A DNA stretch of 64,000 bases from Asterella californica (taxonomy: Eukaryota > Streptophyta > Marchantiopsida > Marchantiales > Aytoniaceae). The notes beneath the pieces are model-generated. The model had not been told where the DNA came from and searched no databases. It saw only the letters and a program-made list of their open reading frames with translations. The stretch is taken from NCBI GenBank assembly GCA_036924285.1, contig JAYKYS010000001.1, positions 29,015,501-29,079,500 of the forward strand, given 5' to 3'. Below, piece after piece: positions 1 to 10,462 of this stretch (positions within the stretch are counted from its first letter, which is position 1; each line of letters begins with the position of its first letter). The position numbers and the translations under genes are program-made.

Positions 1-142
1 GAAAGGTAAATCTCCTTCATACAAGCTTCATTCTGATATTGAAGCTGCTACGGATTTGAAAGGAGTACTAGAAGAGAGAGTACTCAATGCCAAGATAGAG
101 TTTACCTTACGAGAAGTTCTTGGGATTGCCAAGAAGGAGTTT
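1..142 (+). pseudogene. Element A: gag-pro junction fragment of an old gypsy element, left part
   Basis: Frame 3 of the first 142 bases reads as the stretch just before the protease of a gypsy polyprotein (for example LKGVLEERVLNAKIEF and TLREVLGIAKKEF). It is closely similar to the same stretch of element C (minus strand, about 10,130-10,290). The reading stops exactly where element B begins and continues at 14660, so both pieces were one element. The 5' part of element A lies outside the window. Homology to element C is seen directly; the join is supported by the AGTTT target duplication. Confidence 0.85.
138..142. repeat. Target-site duplication of element B, left copy (AGTTT)
   Basis: AGTTT at 138-142 is repeated at 14655-14659 immediately after the right end of B. 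One copy plus the flanks rebuilds the uninterrupted element A sequence (...AAGGAGTTT|CATGATG...), whose counterpart is intact in element C. Confidence 0.9.
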
Positions 143-384
143 TGTAGTGACGCAAGATTACTCCTTTTGCCCATTTAGTATACAAGAAATCGTTCCCACA
201 GAGGATTTGCACAAGTAACGCTGCTCTAAGTTCTAAGATCTGTTCAAACACACAAACACACGGGTTTTGCCAAGGAATCCCGTCTTCTCACAAAACCACA
301 CGTCTTCCAGACACTCCAAAAGGTGCTCTGGAACTAAACAAACAACTACTAAATAAAATATCACACAACTATTCACAGAGAATC

Positions 385-3300
385 TCGGGAAGACGATCTT
401 CCTGCTTCCAGGTCACTTCTTCTGGTCTTCTCGATACCGTCTTCCCGAAGCGATTCTCGTCTTCTGGGGGTTCAGCTCGTCTTCTCACACCTCCAGAAGA
501 ATGTCCTGCTTCGCAGAAGTCGACTAGCACGGCTGTTACACCTTACTCTCACACTCACATTACAACGGGTTAGATCAATCACAGGGTGTATGCCCCCCTG
601 TAGCCTTCCCAGGCTTCTGCCTACGGAAATGGTCTTCTTGCAGCACTACAACGACATTCACCTTCACGGAAGCTCAATAGAAGTCTCGGAAGCTCACTAG
701 AAGAAGGTAAGAAGATGGGGAAGATGAGAGAAGATGAGGAAGATGAGAAAATCCAAACAAGAGAAAACAAGATGAAAAGAAGAAATTAAGATTTCAACAG
801 GCTTCTAGTCCGGATCCTAACTAACAAGCCATCCCCGCTTGTAATAGTTTGGGGAGGAAGACAACAAACGTGAGTATTGTTGCACCGTCTCCTACTCGAG
901 GATGTTGTCTTCTGCTGTGGGAAGAAGGCTTCTTTCTTCTTCACTTCGTTGCTCTGACTACTCTGTCTTCTGGAATCCTTTACCCATAAGATCGTTCGTA
1001 CGTAGATCCCAAGTGCTCTACTGAACGAGCCAAGCTACACTTCCACAACTGCTGACAGTCACCGCCACTCAAGAAGAACACTTCCCATGCACAATTGGGA
1101 GCGAATTCAAAGAAACCCACCACCCAGAAGACATGAACAAAGCTTCTGCACTCAAATCCACAATCCATTCCTCGAGAAGAAGTCACAATGGCATTGGGAA
1201 GCTCACTCCCTCTACTTCCTGCGTCTACTCCTCGACACACCAGTCTAGTCAACAAGACTGCACGAGGATGCCGTTCCCTGTTCCTAGACTGTCCACTACC
1301 TCTATCTACATCTCCGAACCACCGCTGGTACAAGTATGCAGACCCCTCCTGTGTATTCCCATACTATTTGTATGTTTCCAACAACGGGTGTAGTGTGCGA
1401 AGAACTGTCTATCATGTGTCTCTGCTCTAATGTGTCTCGTCTGCCTGCACCATAGAATCGATGTGTGTGTGCAGTAGCTACAAAACTCTATCTCCTACTC
1501 TTCGATCCTACTTATGTTGCTGCCATGAGAACCAGGGGAGACGACCACCAAGGAGAGAGAGGCGCTGACAGGAGGTTGTCACCCCACATGCAAGCGGTTC
1601 CCCTTCTTAATTAGCCATCCACTGTGTTGCTCCTACGCTACCTATGCTGCCACATGGTGTCCTAACTATTTTTACATGGAAAACTGCCACCCTTAAGATA
1701 ACATGTTCGGTCCTACTAAATCTGGAAGTGTGTCACTTCGGTTACTATCTACTCTGATTGCTCCGTGGCAATCTCTACCTGATCTGCTCCTATCGGAGCT
1801 ACTATCTCGACTTCTGATGGGCTGGGAAGCCCTGCACTTACCTCGGGTGTCACTGAGGTAGCTTCCCTCTCCTCGCTCTTCGCTGGCCCTGCTGTTACTA
1901 CGGCTGCGTCTTCCTCGTGCTTCGGCTTCTACTTCGGAAGACGAAATCGTCTTCTGGGAAGCAGAGTCGAGTGGTGCGTCTTCGGTCTTCTGAGGCACGG
2001 GTGCGGTACTAGGGACCATGGCGACCTCATAGGGGTCCGAGAAAGTCGCTTCCTCCACGCGGAATACCTGAGAAGACGGCTCGTCTTCCTGTCTTCTGGG
2101 GCGTCTTCCGGAGTCTTCTCGGCTTCAAACGCTGTCACCACCAAGTGCACAGCGAGGTCGAACTCCTCTTTCTCCAAGTCTGGTCCTGTTGATGATGCTG
2201 GTGCTTGGGAAGATGCGTTTACTGATGGCGGGATCAAGGGAAGATCATAGAGTGTCTTCACTCCCTCTATCTGCCGATCCAAGTATCGGAACATACTCTC
2301 CTTGCACTCCACCAACATTGCTTTGGACTCATCGTCCCACTCCCTAGCTAAGGTAAGGAGCTTCCTACCCGCGGTGAAGTTGAACTTCTTCCGAAGCGCT
2401 TCCACCGAGTGAGCTAGTAACCCTTATGCACGAGCTTCCGCTGCTTCTCTTTGCGTCTTCTCGGTTGCAACCTGCGCTTCTGCGGCTTCCCGCAGAGTCT
2501 TCCACGTCATCTTCTCTTCTGCAAGGGCGGTGAGAACCTCGCACTCGCAGAACCTCCTGGTCACGCTGCTGTAAACACGCCTGCAACTCCTGGTTGCTCT
2601 TCTTTCAGCTGCGCTAACTCCTTGGTAGAAGCGACGTACTTGCTGTGAGTCGAAGGCTCAGTCCTTCCCTAAGTTCTCACAGTCTAGGTTCTACTCTCAA
2701 AAGATGAACCTAGTCTTCCAGAAGATAGTTACTCCGTCTTCCGGGATTCTAACAGTACTTCCTAACTTCCTCTCGTCTTCCGGGCTATATCTACTCAATC
2801 CTAACTAAGCAAGGCCTCGCATGGATTACCAAGAAGACAACCCATCTTGCATTACATCCTACTTCCTATCAGAAAATACAAGATTCGTGAAACATAAAGT
2901 GCATGACAGGTTCAGAAGACGGTAGCGGGCTCCTGCGATGACAGTGATCTCTGGGAAGACACCCGGGATAGTTTCCGATTCAATGTCTTTCTCGGAAGAC
3001 CTCCCGAAGTCAGGCTTCCCTTCACTGGTCTCACCTGTCTTCGTCTTCCTACGCGCAATCTATCCTCACAACAGACTCAAGACAATTGCACTCTGTTCTT
3101 CTGACTTCTCACCTCTCATACGCACTCAGAAGAAGCTTGCTGCTCGGTGGGAAGACATGACCCTTGACCATTCTCTCCAGATTCTGCCAGCAAGTATTCT
3201 CACGACTCTCTTCTAAGTTTGGGAAGAAGAAGGAATGGCTGCTATGGGTTGGACAGAAGAGACCCGAAATGGACCCTCACGTCTTCTCGCTCATTTTGCA

Positions 3301-3570
3301 AGCCTTTCAGTCTTCTAGTCTCTCTAGGAAGATGTGGAGTTGAGAAGCTTGGAAGACCGGGAGGCACATGCCTAGTTCCCGACTTCCAACTTCTCGAAAT
3401 AACAAAACAACTCACCACACCACTCGGGATTCGTACCAAGCCTCTCTTAACACAAAAGCAACACAAATCCACTCTTGATACGAATTGGTTATAGTCGACT
3501 TCCGAAGACAGTCTTCCGAAGACAGTCAAGTTTAAGAAGCGTCTTCCGAAGATGTTCCCATCTTCCGAAG
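385..3570. repeat. GTCTTC/GAAGAC-rich subterminal and internal repeats of element B, left part
   Basis: The hexamer GTCTTC or its complement recurs dozens of times in this part of B, far above the surrounding density. Near the C insertion it condenses into an array of the palindrome-like CTTCCGAAGA (four copies between about 3500 and 3570). The same motif returns in B's right arm. This may be a subterminal repeat of the kind bound by DNA-transposon proteins, or a simple repeat expansion. Function is unknown. Confidence 0.6.
1693..2640 (-). pseudogene. Element B: decayed coiled-coil protein gene
   Basis: The minus strand carries a protein broken by at least three frameshifts and one stop. In order it reads a coiled-coil piece (STKELAQLKEEQ, QELQACLQQRDQEV), then LTALAEEKMTWKTLREAAEA..., a TAA stop, then an open piece of about 120 residues from SVEALRKKF (2405 downward), then a Ser/Arg/Glu-rich tail in another frame (about 2058-1693). 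Heptad-like Leu/Ala/Glu spacing suggests a coiled coil. The layout (coiled coil, helical block, low-complexity acidic tail) recalls gag-like or accessory proteins of plant transposons, but I recognise no named family. It is probably B's own gene, though capture from a host gene cannot be excluded. Confidence 0.5.
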
Positions 3571-3911
3571 AAGATAGTAGTAGGGTAGGGAAATTGATAG
3601 CTGGGATCGTCAATTTGGGGACGATGGGTAGGGAAGCTCGAATTGAACTTAGGAAGAAGTAGGAAGATGTTTGACAGAAATTGGGCAGCGCTTCCGCACC
3701 CAATGTCTCAATAGGAAAAATGAGGGTGGGGGTAATCGATCAGGCTGCCTGCAAACAACGGGGGAAGCGCGGAGAATACCAGACAAAGGCGAGAAGAAGT
3801 GAGAAAGGGAAAGAACGTGGGAAGAACCTCTACAGTCTTCTTCTGCTTCCCGAGTTGCCTTCGACCTCCCACGCGCTTCTGGCTCTGGTCCTAGCTCAAA
3901 TGCGACTCCAC

Positions 3912-3915
3912 ACGG
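3912..3915. repeat. Target-site duplication of element C, left copy (ACGG)
   Basis: ACGG before the left LTR is matched by ACGG at 13999-14002 after the right LTR. Gypsy integrases more often make 5-bp duplications. The solo LTR at 34224 of the same family also shows a 4-bp duplication (ACGC). Confidence 0.75.
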
Positions 3916-4492
3916 TATCGTGTCGGATATTTTGTGCATGAAGGATGTCCAGGAAAAAGCGAGGTTCCTGGCTGTGGAGATGCTGTGTGCCAAACAGAGA
4001 CAAGACAGAGAAGAACAACCACGAAAAGGAATGCTGCGATATATACCACTCTGAAAGTATGTACACTGTCGGTTCTTTCTCCAAATAGCACAAAACTGAG
4101 GAAAAGACCAGAGCGGTCTGTAACCTACATCAGAACCCCTGAAACGTAACCCTAGTCTGAAATCGCCAAAACGTAGCTCAAAGCAAGAGGAACTTCTCTT
4201 TGCTAACAACCAGAGCCACAACAGTATCATGCGATCCAAACCCAAGTCCAAACCACATCCACACACTAGCTCTTGGCTAAAGCTAGCTACCACAAGCCAT
4301 ACACAACCAACTAAGTCCTTAACGAACTCAAAAAGACGAAACCTGTAGCGAAGGAACCGAAAAAGACCTATCTGGGAACTTTCTCCTTTCGCCAAACGAT
4401 CTTCAAATGTTGATAGGGTCTCCTTCCCTGACTCCGTTGGCCCAAGAAACCTTCAGAACCGACTCCTGATAGTCGAGATATCGTCAGTTTTC

Positions 4493-5230
4493 GGTCGCAG
4501 GTGACCGAACCTTCAAAAACTCCTCCCTGCGGCTTAAAACCGCTCACACCGCACAAACGGATCGTCTAAACTGATATCCGTCTTCGCTGGTAGGTAGATC
4601 TGGCTACCCTGAACCCAACAAGACTCCAAACAAGCCGTTTGGAGTTCCCCTTGCAAAACTACTCGAGAAATTTGGTCGCAGGCTACAAAAAACTGACGTA
4701 AATCGGCTCCCTGCGGCTCAAATTTGCTCACCACACCCAAACCAACAATCCAATTCACTTACAGTCTTCTCCTATGCGTACATGAGGACTCCCTGATCGC
4801 GTAGGCACCAAGAACGAAGAGCTTGGCTCACCGATCGCGAAGAACAATCCAATCTCAGGTCGCAGGCGATGAAAACTTGACGCAAGCGCTTCCCTGCGAG
4901 CCAATTTCTCTCACAACTCTCAAACCGCCTGATAAAACTTTGTATCGTCTTCAATTTCCTGAAGAACTCGTTTTTCTGATCCCGATGGATCCAAGGACAG
5001 CAAGTTTGGACTCCGGAACGACCCGAACGGTCCAACTCTCCTTCACAGGTAACTGAAAACTCCAATTCTACTCCCTGCGTCTCAATTTCTCCCAGAACAC
5101 AACCCCCGATCCCTCTCTTCAATAACCGTCTTAACCTGTGCGTAGCCTGCACAGATCTGAACCCGATGACACCTTGCACGCGTGTATTGGACTTCCCAAT
5201 TCTCCAAAACATCCACCGACAGGTCGTAGG
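4493..5230. repeat. Degenerate ~180-bp tandem repeats in the left LTR
   Basis: The block GGTCGCAGG, followed about 30 bases later by CTCCCTGCG and a CTCAAA-type stretch, recurs with starts near 4493, 4674, 4858, 5048 and 5222 (spacing about 175-190 bp). Units have diverged strongly, so this is an older amplification than the 157-bp repeats. The matching block in the right LTR starts near 12567 and ends near 13300. Confidence 0.6.
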
Positions 5231-5365
5231 AACAAGCAAGCCCCTTAAGCAGCCCCCTTGCAACAGTCTGTACGTACGAAGTTCAACCCTCAATAATAAG
5301 AAGCAGGCCCCTTGCGTGTTTGATATAACGCTTGAAGCCCTAAATACCCAGTCAGCAAGTAACTA

Positions 5366-5836
5366 GGGGCCTAGCTTGATTTTATCTTTTTCCGAATCGC
5401 ATAACTTCTTCTCTTGATGTCCAAACGAAATAAACAAGATGCCCATGGAAAGCTGACAAAGAGCTCTATCCATCTATGCGATAAAAGTAAAGATCCGAAG
5501 TTGCGCCAAAAGCTCGTAAGCTGGGGCCTAGCTTGTTTTCTCCATCTTTCGAGTCCTGTAACTTCTTCACTATGCGTCCAAACGAAGTAGACAAAGTGCC
5601 TTTGGAAAGCTGACAAGGAGCTCTATCCACTGGTGCGATAAGAACGAAGATCCGAAGTGGTGCCAAAAACCTGTAAGCTGGGGCCTAGCTTATTTTCTCC
5701 ATCTTTCGAGTCCTGTAACTTCTCCACTAGGCGTCCAAACGAAGTAGACAAAGTGTCTTTGGAAAGCTGACAAGGAGCTCTACCCATCTATGTGATGAAA
5801 ATGGAGATCTGAGATTGTGCCAAAAGCCTGTAAGCT
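5366..5836. repeat. Three 157-bp tandem repeats in the U3 end of the left LTR
   Basis: Units begin with GGGGCCTAGCTT at 5366, 5523 and 5680, each exactly 157 bp, with a partial fourth start at 5837. Shared blocks include CGTAACTTC-like, GTCCAAACGAA and GGAAAGCTGACAA. They lie near the 5' (U3) end of the LTR on the element's strand, where retroelement enhancers usually sit. Confidence 0.9.
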
Positions 5837-5924
5837 GGGGCCTAGCTTGTCTTCTCATGAGTGTCTTTGGAGCAACAAGTATCGAAGTTTGAATTTCAAG
5901 TAGGAGCCGGTCCACGACACGACA

Positions 5925-5941
5925 TCCACCCCCTCTGAACC
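5925..5941 (-). promoter_or_regulatory. Element C polypurine tract
   Basis: On the element's strand AGAGGGGGTGGA lies directly before the TGTCG start of the 3' LTR. The equivalent site in element A (18842-18858) differs at only two of 17 positions, which supports it as the plus-strand DNA primer site. Confidence 0.85.
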
Positions 5942-5999
5942 TGTGCATCCTCCGGTATGCACCAGAGATACCAACCAAGGAGTGGACCGGCTTAACGTC

Positions 6000-8900
6000 C
6001 TACTTCCCATCGTAACCAACCTCACCTTCAAGATCTTCTGCATAATCCTCATCCTCAAACTGAAACTCCGTCAAGATATCTGCTAAATCGACCTCCTCAT
6101 CTCTCTTTTTGAAAATCTTGACGCGTTTACCTGCCACTGGTACCTTCAAGCTTGTTCCATCCAACTCTTGCAGGGCGTAAGTTGCGTTGTCATGAACCTT
6201 CTTCACCACATACGGACCAAACCATCTTCTGGAAAACTTCCGGAGTGCACTATGCTGGTTGTCTAGACTGTTGTCATAGACTAACACCCAATCACCTTCC
6301 TTGATATCCCTAGGTCTCAAACGATGTCGCTGATCAAATCTGACCTTGTTCTTCAACCGTGCTTCTCGCAGCCTATCCAAAGCAGTTTGGATATCCTCTG
6401 GTCTTCTCTCTAACTGCCTAATTCGAATAGCAAGAAGCTCTTCTCTAGTCAAATTGTCCTCCCAAGGTAACACACTCCATGTCAGAACATGTTCTTCAAT
6501 CGGCATGATAGGCTTCTGACCTGTGATGAGTTCCACCGGCATGTAACCTGTCACCGAGCTGTGCGTCGTTCTATCTGCCCATAACGCAAATGGTAAGAGT
6601 CGAGGCCACTCGCGCACCCTTCCGTTGCAAGCCTTCACCAAAGTCTTCACAATGGGTGGATGACCACGTTCACTCTTGGCATTCCCTTCGGGGTTATAGG
6701 CAGTTGTCAGTGACAACCTCACCCCACACCTTGCAAAGAATTCACGAGCCTCATGTGCATCTAGCTCTCCCCGATCTGCAGTGATCTTCCCCACACATCC
6801 ATACCGACAAACAACCTCTTCCAAGAGAAATCTACATACCCCTTCAGTTGTCTTCGTCCGAAGCGCCCTACCCTCGACTTGATTTGAAAGATCCTCTCTA
6901 GCAAGTACCAAGTATCTCATCTGCCATAATCCAACCGGCATAATCACCAAGTCTACCACCCACTTGAAGTGGATCGCCAACGGATAAGTCGGATGTAATC
7001 CGTCACGATGTCGGATATTCGAATACATCTGACATGTCAAACAAGACTCCACAAAAGATACAACATCCCTGTACATGTTTTTCCACCAATACCGCTCTTT
7101 CATCTTTGTAAAAGTGGCCCAAATCCCTCGATGTCCAGCCCAAAGACTCTCATGGAACGCCTTGAGCAACTTCTGCTGATCTTCCTTGTTGCAAATCACC
7201 CGTAGCGGTACTCCACCTTTTTGCTTCGATCGCTTCCAAAGAAACCCATCCTGCAACATGAAGTTGTAGGCCTTCCTTCTAACTCTCCGAAACCTCTCAT
7301 CTGTCCAACCTGTCTGCTTAACCATCGTACTAAGGTACCTCCCGATATCAAGCAAATCACCATCATACAACCCTTCAACAAACAACTCATCTTCTCTTCC
7401 TGTCTGTGCAATCGAATAGAACTCTGTACCCACGTCGTCAATGTCTTCTACCATCTCATCTTCCCCATCATATCGAGCCCGAGATAACATATCCGCCATC
7501 AGATTATCCTTCCCTGCGATATGTCTAAACTCCGGGTTCAACGACTTGATATATGCGATCCATCGTAACATCGCAATATCAGGAGTTGAACAATTCATGA
7601 TCATCCCTAACAACGGCAAGCAATCAGTTTCAACCACCACTACTGCTCCAATCAAATACTCTTTCTCAGTTTTCATAGCTGAAACAATACCCCACAATTC
7701 TCTCTTCACTTGCGGGTAAGCACGTTGTCGAGCACTTAACACCTTCGCTCCGAACCTAACCGCAAACTTGTCTCCATCCTCATCATCCTGTCCGACTGCC
7801 CATCCAATTGCAACTGGACTTGTATCCACAGTAAGAACCACCGGCCTAGCATTCTTGTAATCAATCCTTCCCAGAACTGGAGGAGATGATAGTAAAGACT
7901 TCAGCTTCCTTACCGCATCAGTATGCTCGTCCTCCCATCTGAATTTATGACCCTTATGCAACAATCCATACAACGGATCCGCCACATGCGCATAATGAGG
8001 AATCCAAATGTGGTAGAATACACAAGCACTCAAAAATCTTCTTACTTCTGTCAGCGAGTTGCAAACCTCCTTCATCCTTCCAATCGCATCCACCTTGTTC
8101 GGATCTGGCTTCCGACCAAACGATCCACACAAATGACCAACGATCAAAACCTCTCTAACTCCAAATGTAGACTTCGCACCTGACAGCGTAAGATGAACTT
8201 CCTCAAGTCGAGATAAGATCTTCTCACAGTCTGCGATGTGATCAGTGACGTATCGCCGACACCCCCTCTGATCTAATGCTTCATCCTTCTTATCTTCCAC
8301 ACATCCTTTGATGGGGATGTCATCCAAGAACGGCATCGTCTTTTCGGGGATGAAGTCCCTTAGAACTCGATTCATCCCGTTCATCATGTGTGCTACCGAG
8401 TTGGTAGCTCCCTGCGGTAAGGTACACATCCTAACCAACTCCAAAGGTGTCCTCATTGTCGTGAAGCTTCTGCTCTCCTCCGCTAGTTGAAACTGATCAT
8501 ACCCCGAGTAAAGATCTCCCATTGAGTAAATCGCTCTTCCTGCAAACGCTTCTGCAAACTCATCCACAATCGGTCCCACCCCAGCATTTCTGATTGTTAC
8601 TGCGTTCACTGGCTGCATGTCTTGGATGAACCGCAGCGACCCATTCTTCTTTGGTACTGTAAACCATCTGCTTGAATATGGTGCAAACGACGGCTCCAAG
8701 ATCTTCATCCGCATCTTCTCCTTCAGCAACTCCACTAGTTTGGGCAAGTGAGCCCGCGGTACTGGAATTGGTCTCAGGTTCCATGGCACATGCGGTACCG
8801 TGAAGATAACCATCGGGGTAACAACGTACGGATCTACACATCCAATCTCAAGTGGCTCAAAAGCAAATGCTTTCCCATGTCTTGAAAGCATCTCCTTGAA

Positions 8901-9470
8901 GCACATCCTCTCTTCAGGTAGAAGAGACCCATCAGATCCAATCTTCAGCTCTTCAAGGGTCTTCTCCGTGAACTTGTGTCCTATCATTGCATGATCTCTC
9001 AAACTCTTCTCCTTTGAAGCTCGATCCATCTGTTGGTTGGTGTCTTCCGGCAAAGGACCAGCAACTGGCTTTACTTTCCTATCCACTGTCTTGTACCTTG
9101 TCTCAACTCGAACCTCCGGCGCACGGAATGATTCGATCACCGAATAGACCTCCCTTGAATGAATCTGCACGACCTTATCCATATCCTCCCATCCAATAGA
9201 TATGATCTCTCGCAAGGGATCTTCCAACCCATCCTCTTCATAAACACCAGAAATCCATTCATCCCTTTCTAGCTCACCCAACTCTTTCAACATCAACTCA
9301 ACACCACGCAAATGTTTTTGTTCTTTTCTTCTCAGCTCTTCTATCTTCTTATAGACAGCAATCCCACACTCTGAAAATCCAATAAACCTTGTACAAAAGG
9401 CACTATCTCCATCAAGCGAGAGTACCTTCTCTTGCGCACCACCACAATCCCGCTCTATAGTGGTACTCAA
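6000..9470 (-). CDS. pol: Element C Pol: reverse transcriptase, RNase H, integrase
   Basis: It is an uninterrupted 1156-codon frame. Reverse transcriptase spans residues ~225-460, with LRFIQDMQPVN, LPQGATNSVAHMMN and the active site FLDD (381-384) where most elements have Y-x-D-D. RNase H starts at VDTSP (Asp549) with Glu591 and Asp616. The integrase zinc finger is His773, His780, Cys810, Cys813; its catalytic triad is Asp840, Asp899 and Glu934, with 34 residues between the last two. A GPY/F module (RRWFGPYVV, ~1085) and an acidic tail close the protein; there is no chromodomain. The annotated start is a TTG overlapping the protease stop. The frame is -1 to protease and opens about 24 nt upstream, so Pol is probably made by frameshifting. 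Confidence 0.95.
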   Translation of the reverse strand: MSTTIERDCGGAQEKVLSLDGDSAFCTRFIGFSECGIAVYKKIEELRRKEQKHLRGVELMLKELGELERDEWISGVYEEDGLEDPLREIISIGWEDMDKVVQIHSREVYSVIESFRAPEVRVETRYKTVDRKVKPVAGPLPEDTNQQMDRASKEKSLRDHAMIGHKFTEKTLEELKIGSDGSLLPEERMCFKEMLSRHGKAFAFEPLEIGCVDPYVVTPMVIFTVPHVPWNLRPIPVPRAHLPKLVELLKEKMRMKILEPSFAPYSSRWFTVPKKNGSLRFIQDMQPVNAVTIRNAGVGPIVDEFAEAFAGRAIYSMGDLYSGYDQFQLAEESRSFTTMRTPLELVRMCTLPQGATNSVAHMMNGMNRVLRDFIPEKTMPFLDDIPIKGCVEDKKDEALDQRGCRRYVTDHIADCEKILSRLEEVHLTLSGAKSTFGVREVLIVGHLCGSFGRKPDPNKVDAIGRMKEVCNSLTEVRRFLSACVFYHIWIPHYAHVADPLYGLLHKGHKFRWEDEHTDAVRKLKSLLSSPPVLGRIDYKNARPVVLTVDTSPVAIGWAVGQDDEDGDKFAVRFGAKVLSARQRAYPQVKRELWGIVSAMKTEKEYLIGAVVVVETDCLPLLGMIMNCSTPDIAMLRWIAYIKSLNPEFRHIAGKDNLMADMLSRARYDGEDEMVEDIDDVGTEFYSIAQTGREDELFVEGLYDGDLLDIGRYLSTMVKQTGWTDERFRRVRRKAYNFMLQDGFLWKRSKQKGGVPLRVICNKEDQQKLLKAFHESLWAGHRGIWATFTKMKERYWWKNMYRDVVSFVESCLTCQMYSNIRHRDGLHPTYPLAIHFKWVVDLVIMPVGLWQMRYLVLAREDLSNQVEGRALRTKTTEGVCRFLLEEVVCRYGCVGKITADRGELDAHEAREFFARCGVRLSLTTAYNPEGNAKSERGHPPIVKTLVKACNGRVREWPRLLPFALWADRTTHSSVTGYMPVELITGQKPIMPIEEHVLTWSVLPWEDNLTREELLAIRIRQLERRPEDIQTALDRLREARLKNKVRFDQRHRLRPRDIKEGDWVLVYDNSLDNQHSALRKFSRRWFGPYVVKKVHDNATYALQELDGTSLKVPVAGKRVKIFKKRDEEVDLADILTEFQFEDEDYAEDLEGEVGYDGK

Positions 9471-10315
9471 TGAAAATCCTTGAACTCTTCACTCACCCTT
9501 GGAAGCGGCTTCTCACTCAAACGATCTCGGTTGCGCTCGTGGTTGGACGGTACAGTCAGGAATTGTACCGCTCTCTTCCCATCTTGACTTCGGATCCTAG
9601 CATACGCAGATCCGTCGTCCAGTACCTTTGTCTCCATCCGGGTTGCTATGATGAAAGGTTGACCCAGAATGAGTGGGTATGATGTTGCTTCCTGAACAAA
9701 GAAGTTTTGCTCAATAGCAACATCACCTACGCGCACTCTGATGTCAGGACAAGCTCCATACAAGTCTTCTCTCGTGTTGTTGGCTGCTCTTATGACCCAT
9801 CCATGCTCTGTGTCGATAGGCCACTTCTTCCTCTTGTACAGCTCCTTCGACATGATGTTGATTTCTGATCCATGATCGATCAGAGCAACCACCGGCTCAT
9901 CCAAGTCCTCGATCCTCACCAACGTCTCCGTCGTAGCTCGAGCCCAGTGACTGTGGCTGTAATGACTTGAGCTCCGCTTCCCATCCTCCTCTTCATCCTC
10001 GAAATACACCCTGCGCCTTCGATCTCTTTCTTCCTCTGGAGAATAGACACTACACCTTGCAAGCTCTCTCTCTTCATCCACTGACATCCTAGTGTCCAAA
10101 GCATGTGATAAACCAGTCTCACCCGTAATTTGTCGTTTCCGTTTGATGACATCGATGATGACATCATGAAACTCACGCTTGGCGATGCCTAACACTTCTC
10201 TCAAAGTAAACTCCACCTTCGCATTCAGAATGCGATCTTCCAAGACTCCCTTCAAGTCTGTTGAAGTCTCGATATCCGACTGTAGCTTGTATGCAGCCGG
10301 CTTATCCTTCTCCTT
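9467..10315 (-). CDS. pro: Element C aspartic protease region
   Basis: It is in the same frame as gag and follows two in-frame stops (TGA 10463-10465, TAG 10316-10318). The piece between them reads as sensible acidic linker (DSEDAGDAGEG...). The protease box is VVALIDHGSEINIMS (Asp about codon 127 counting from 10255), with His in place of the usual Thr or Ser of D-T/S-G. A second typical block is ATSYPLILGQPFI, matching the conserved region after the flap. It would process the polyprotein. The frame ends ...EEFKDFH at TGA 9467-9469, overlapping the start of pol. Readthrough would make gag-pro a single polyprotein; otherwise the stops are inactivating. Confidence 0.85.
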   Translation of the reverse strand, partial: KEKDKPAAYKLQSDIETSTDLKGVLEDRILNAKVEFTLREVLGIAKREFHDVIIDVIKRKRQITGETGLSHALDTRMSVDEERELARCSVYSPEEERDRRRRVYFEDEEEDGKRSSSHYSHSHWARATTETLVRIEDLDEPVVALIDHGSEINIMSKELYKRKKWPIDTEHGWVIRAANNTREDLYGACPDIRVRVGDVAIEQNFFVQEATSYPLILGQPFIIATRMETKVLDDGSAYARIRSQDGKRAVQFLTVPSNHERNRDRLSEKPLPRVSEEFKDFH

Positions 10316-10462
10316 CTAAGATTTCTCCTTCGATGAAGAAGGAGCATCGTCCATCGGTAGGTCTTGAGCTCCTGCATCCCGAAGCTCTTGGCGAACCTTC
10401 TCCCCTCGAGTCTGTCTCTTGGAAGAAGTTCCTTCCCCTGCATCCCCTGCATCCTCTGAATC

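Larger units (their letters stand above)
3916..5924 (-). repeat. Element C 3' LTR (left copy)
   Basis: This 2009-bp direct repeat matches 11979-13998. On the element's strand it starts TGTCGTGTCGTGG and ends CCGACACGATA, so the ends are TG...TA rather than the usual TG...CA. The length difference from the other LTR (11 bp) comes from a 13-bp gap near 4130 and a 2-bp insertion near 4040. It contains two tandem-repeat blocks described separately. Confidence 0.95.

Noticed and set aside
3649..4395. A 248-codon minus-strand open frame
   Set aside because: It runs across the B/C junction and into the LTR, is Phe/Ser/Arg-rich with no motif, and is explained by the LTR sequence; the LTR part reappears in the right LTR (12200-12469).
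4772..5293. A 173-codon minus-strand open frame, repeated at 12846-13367
   Set aside because: It lies wholly inside both LTRs and its peptide is Arg/Cys/Leu-rich without domains; it reflects the degenerate 180-bp repeats rather than a gene.
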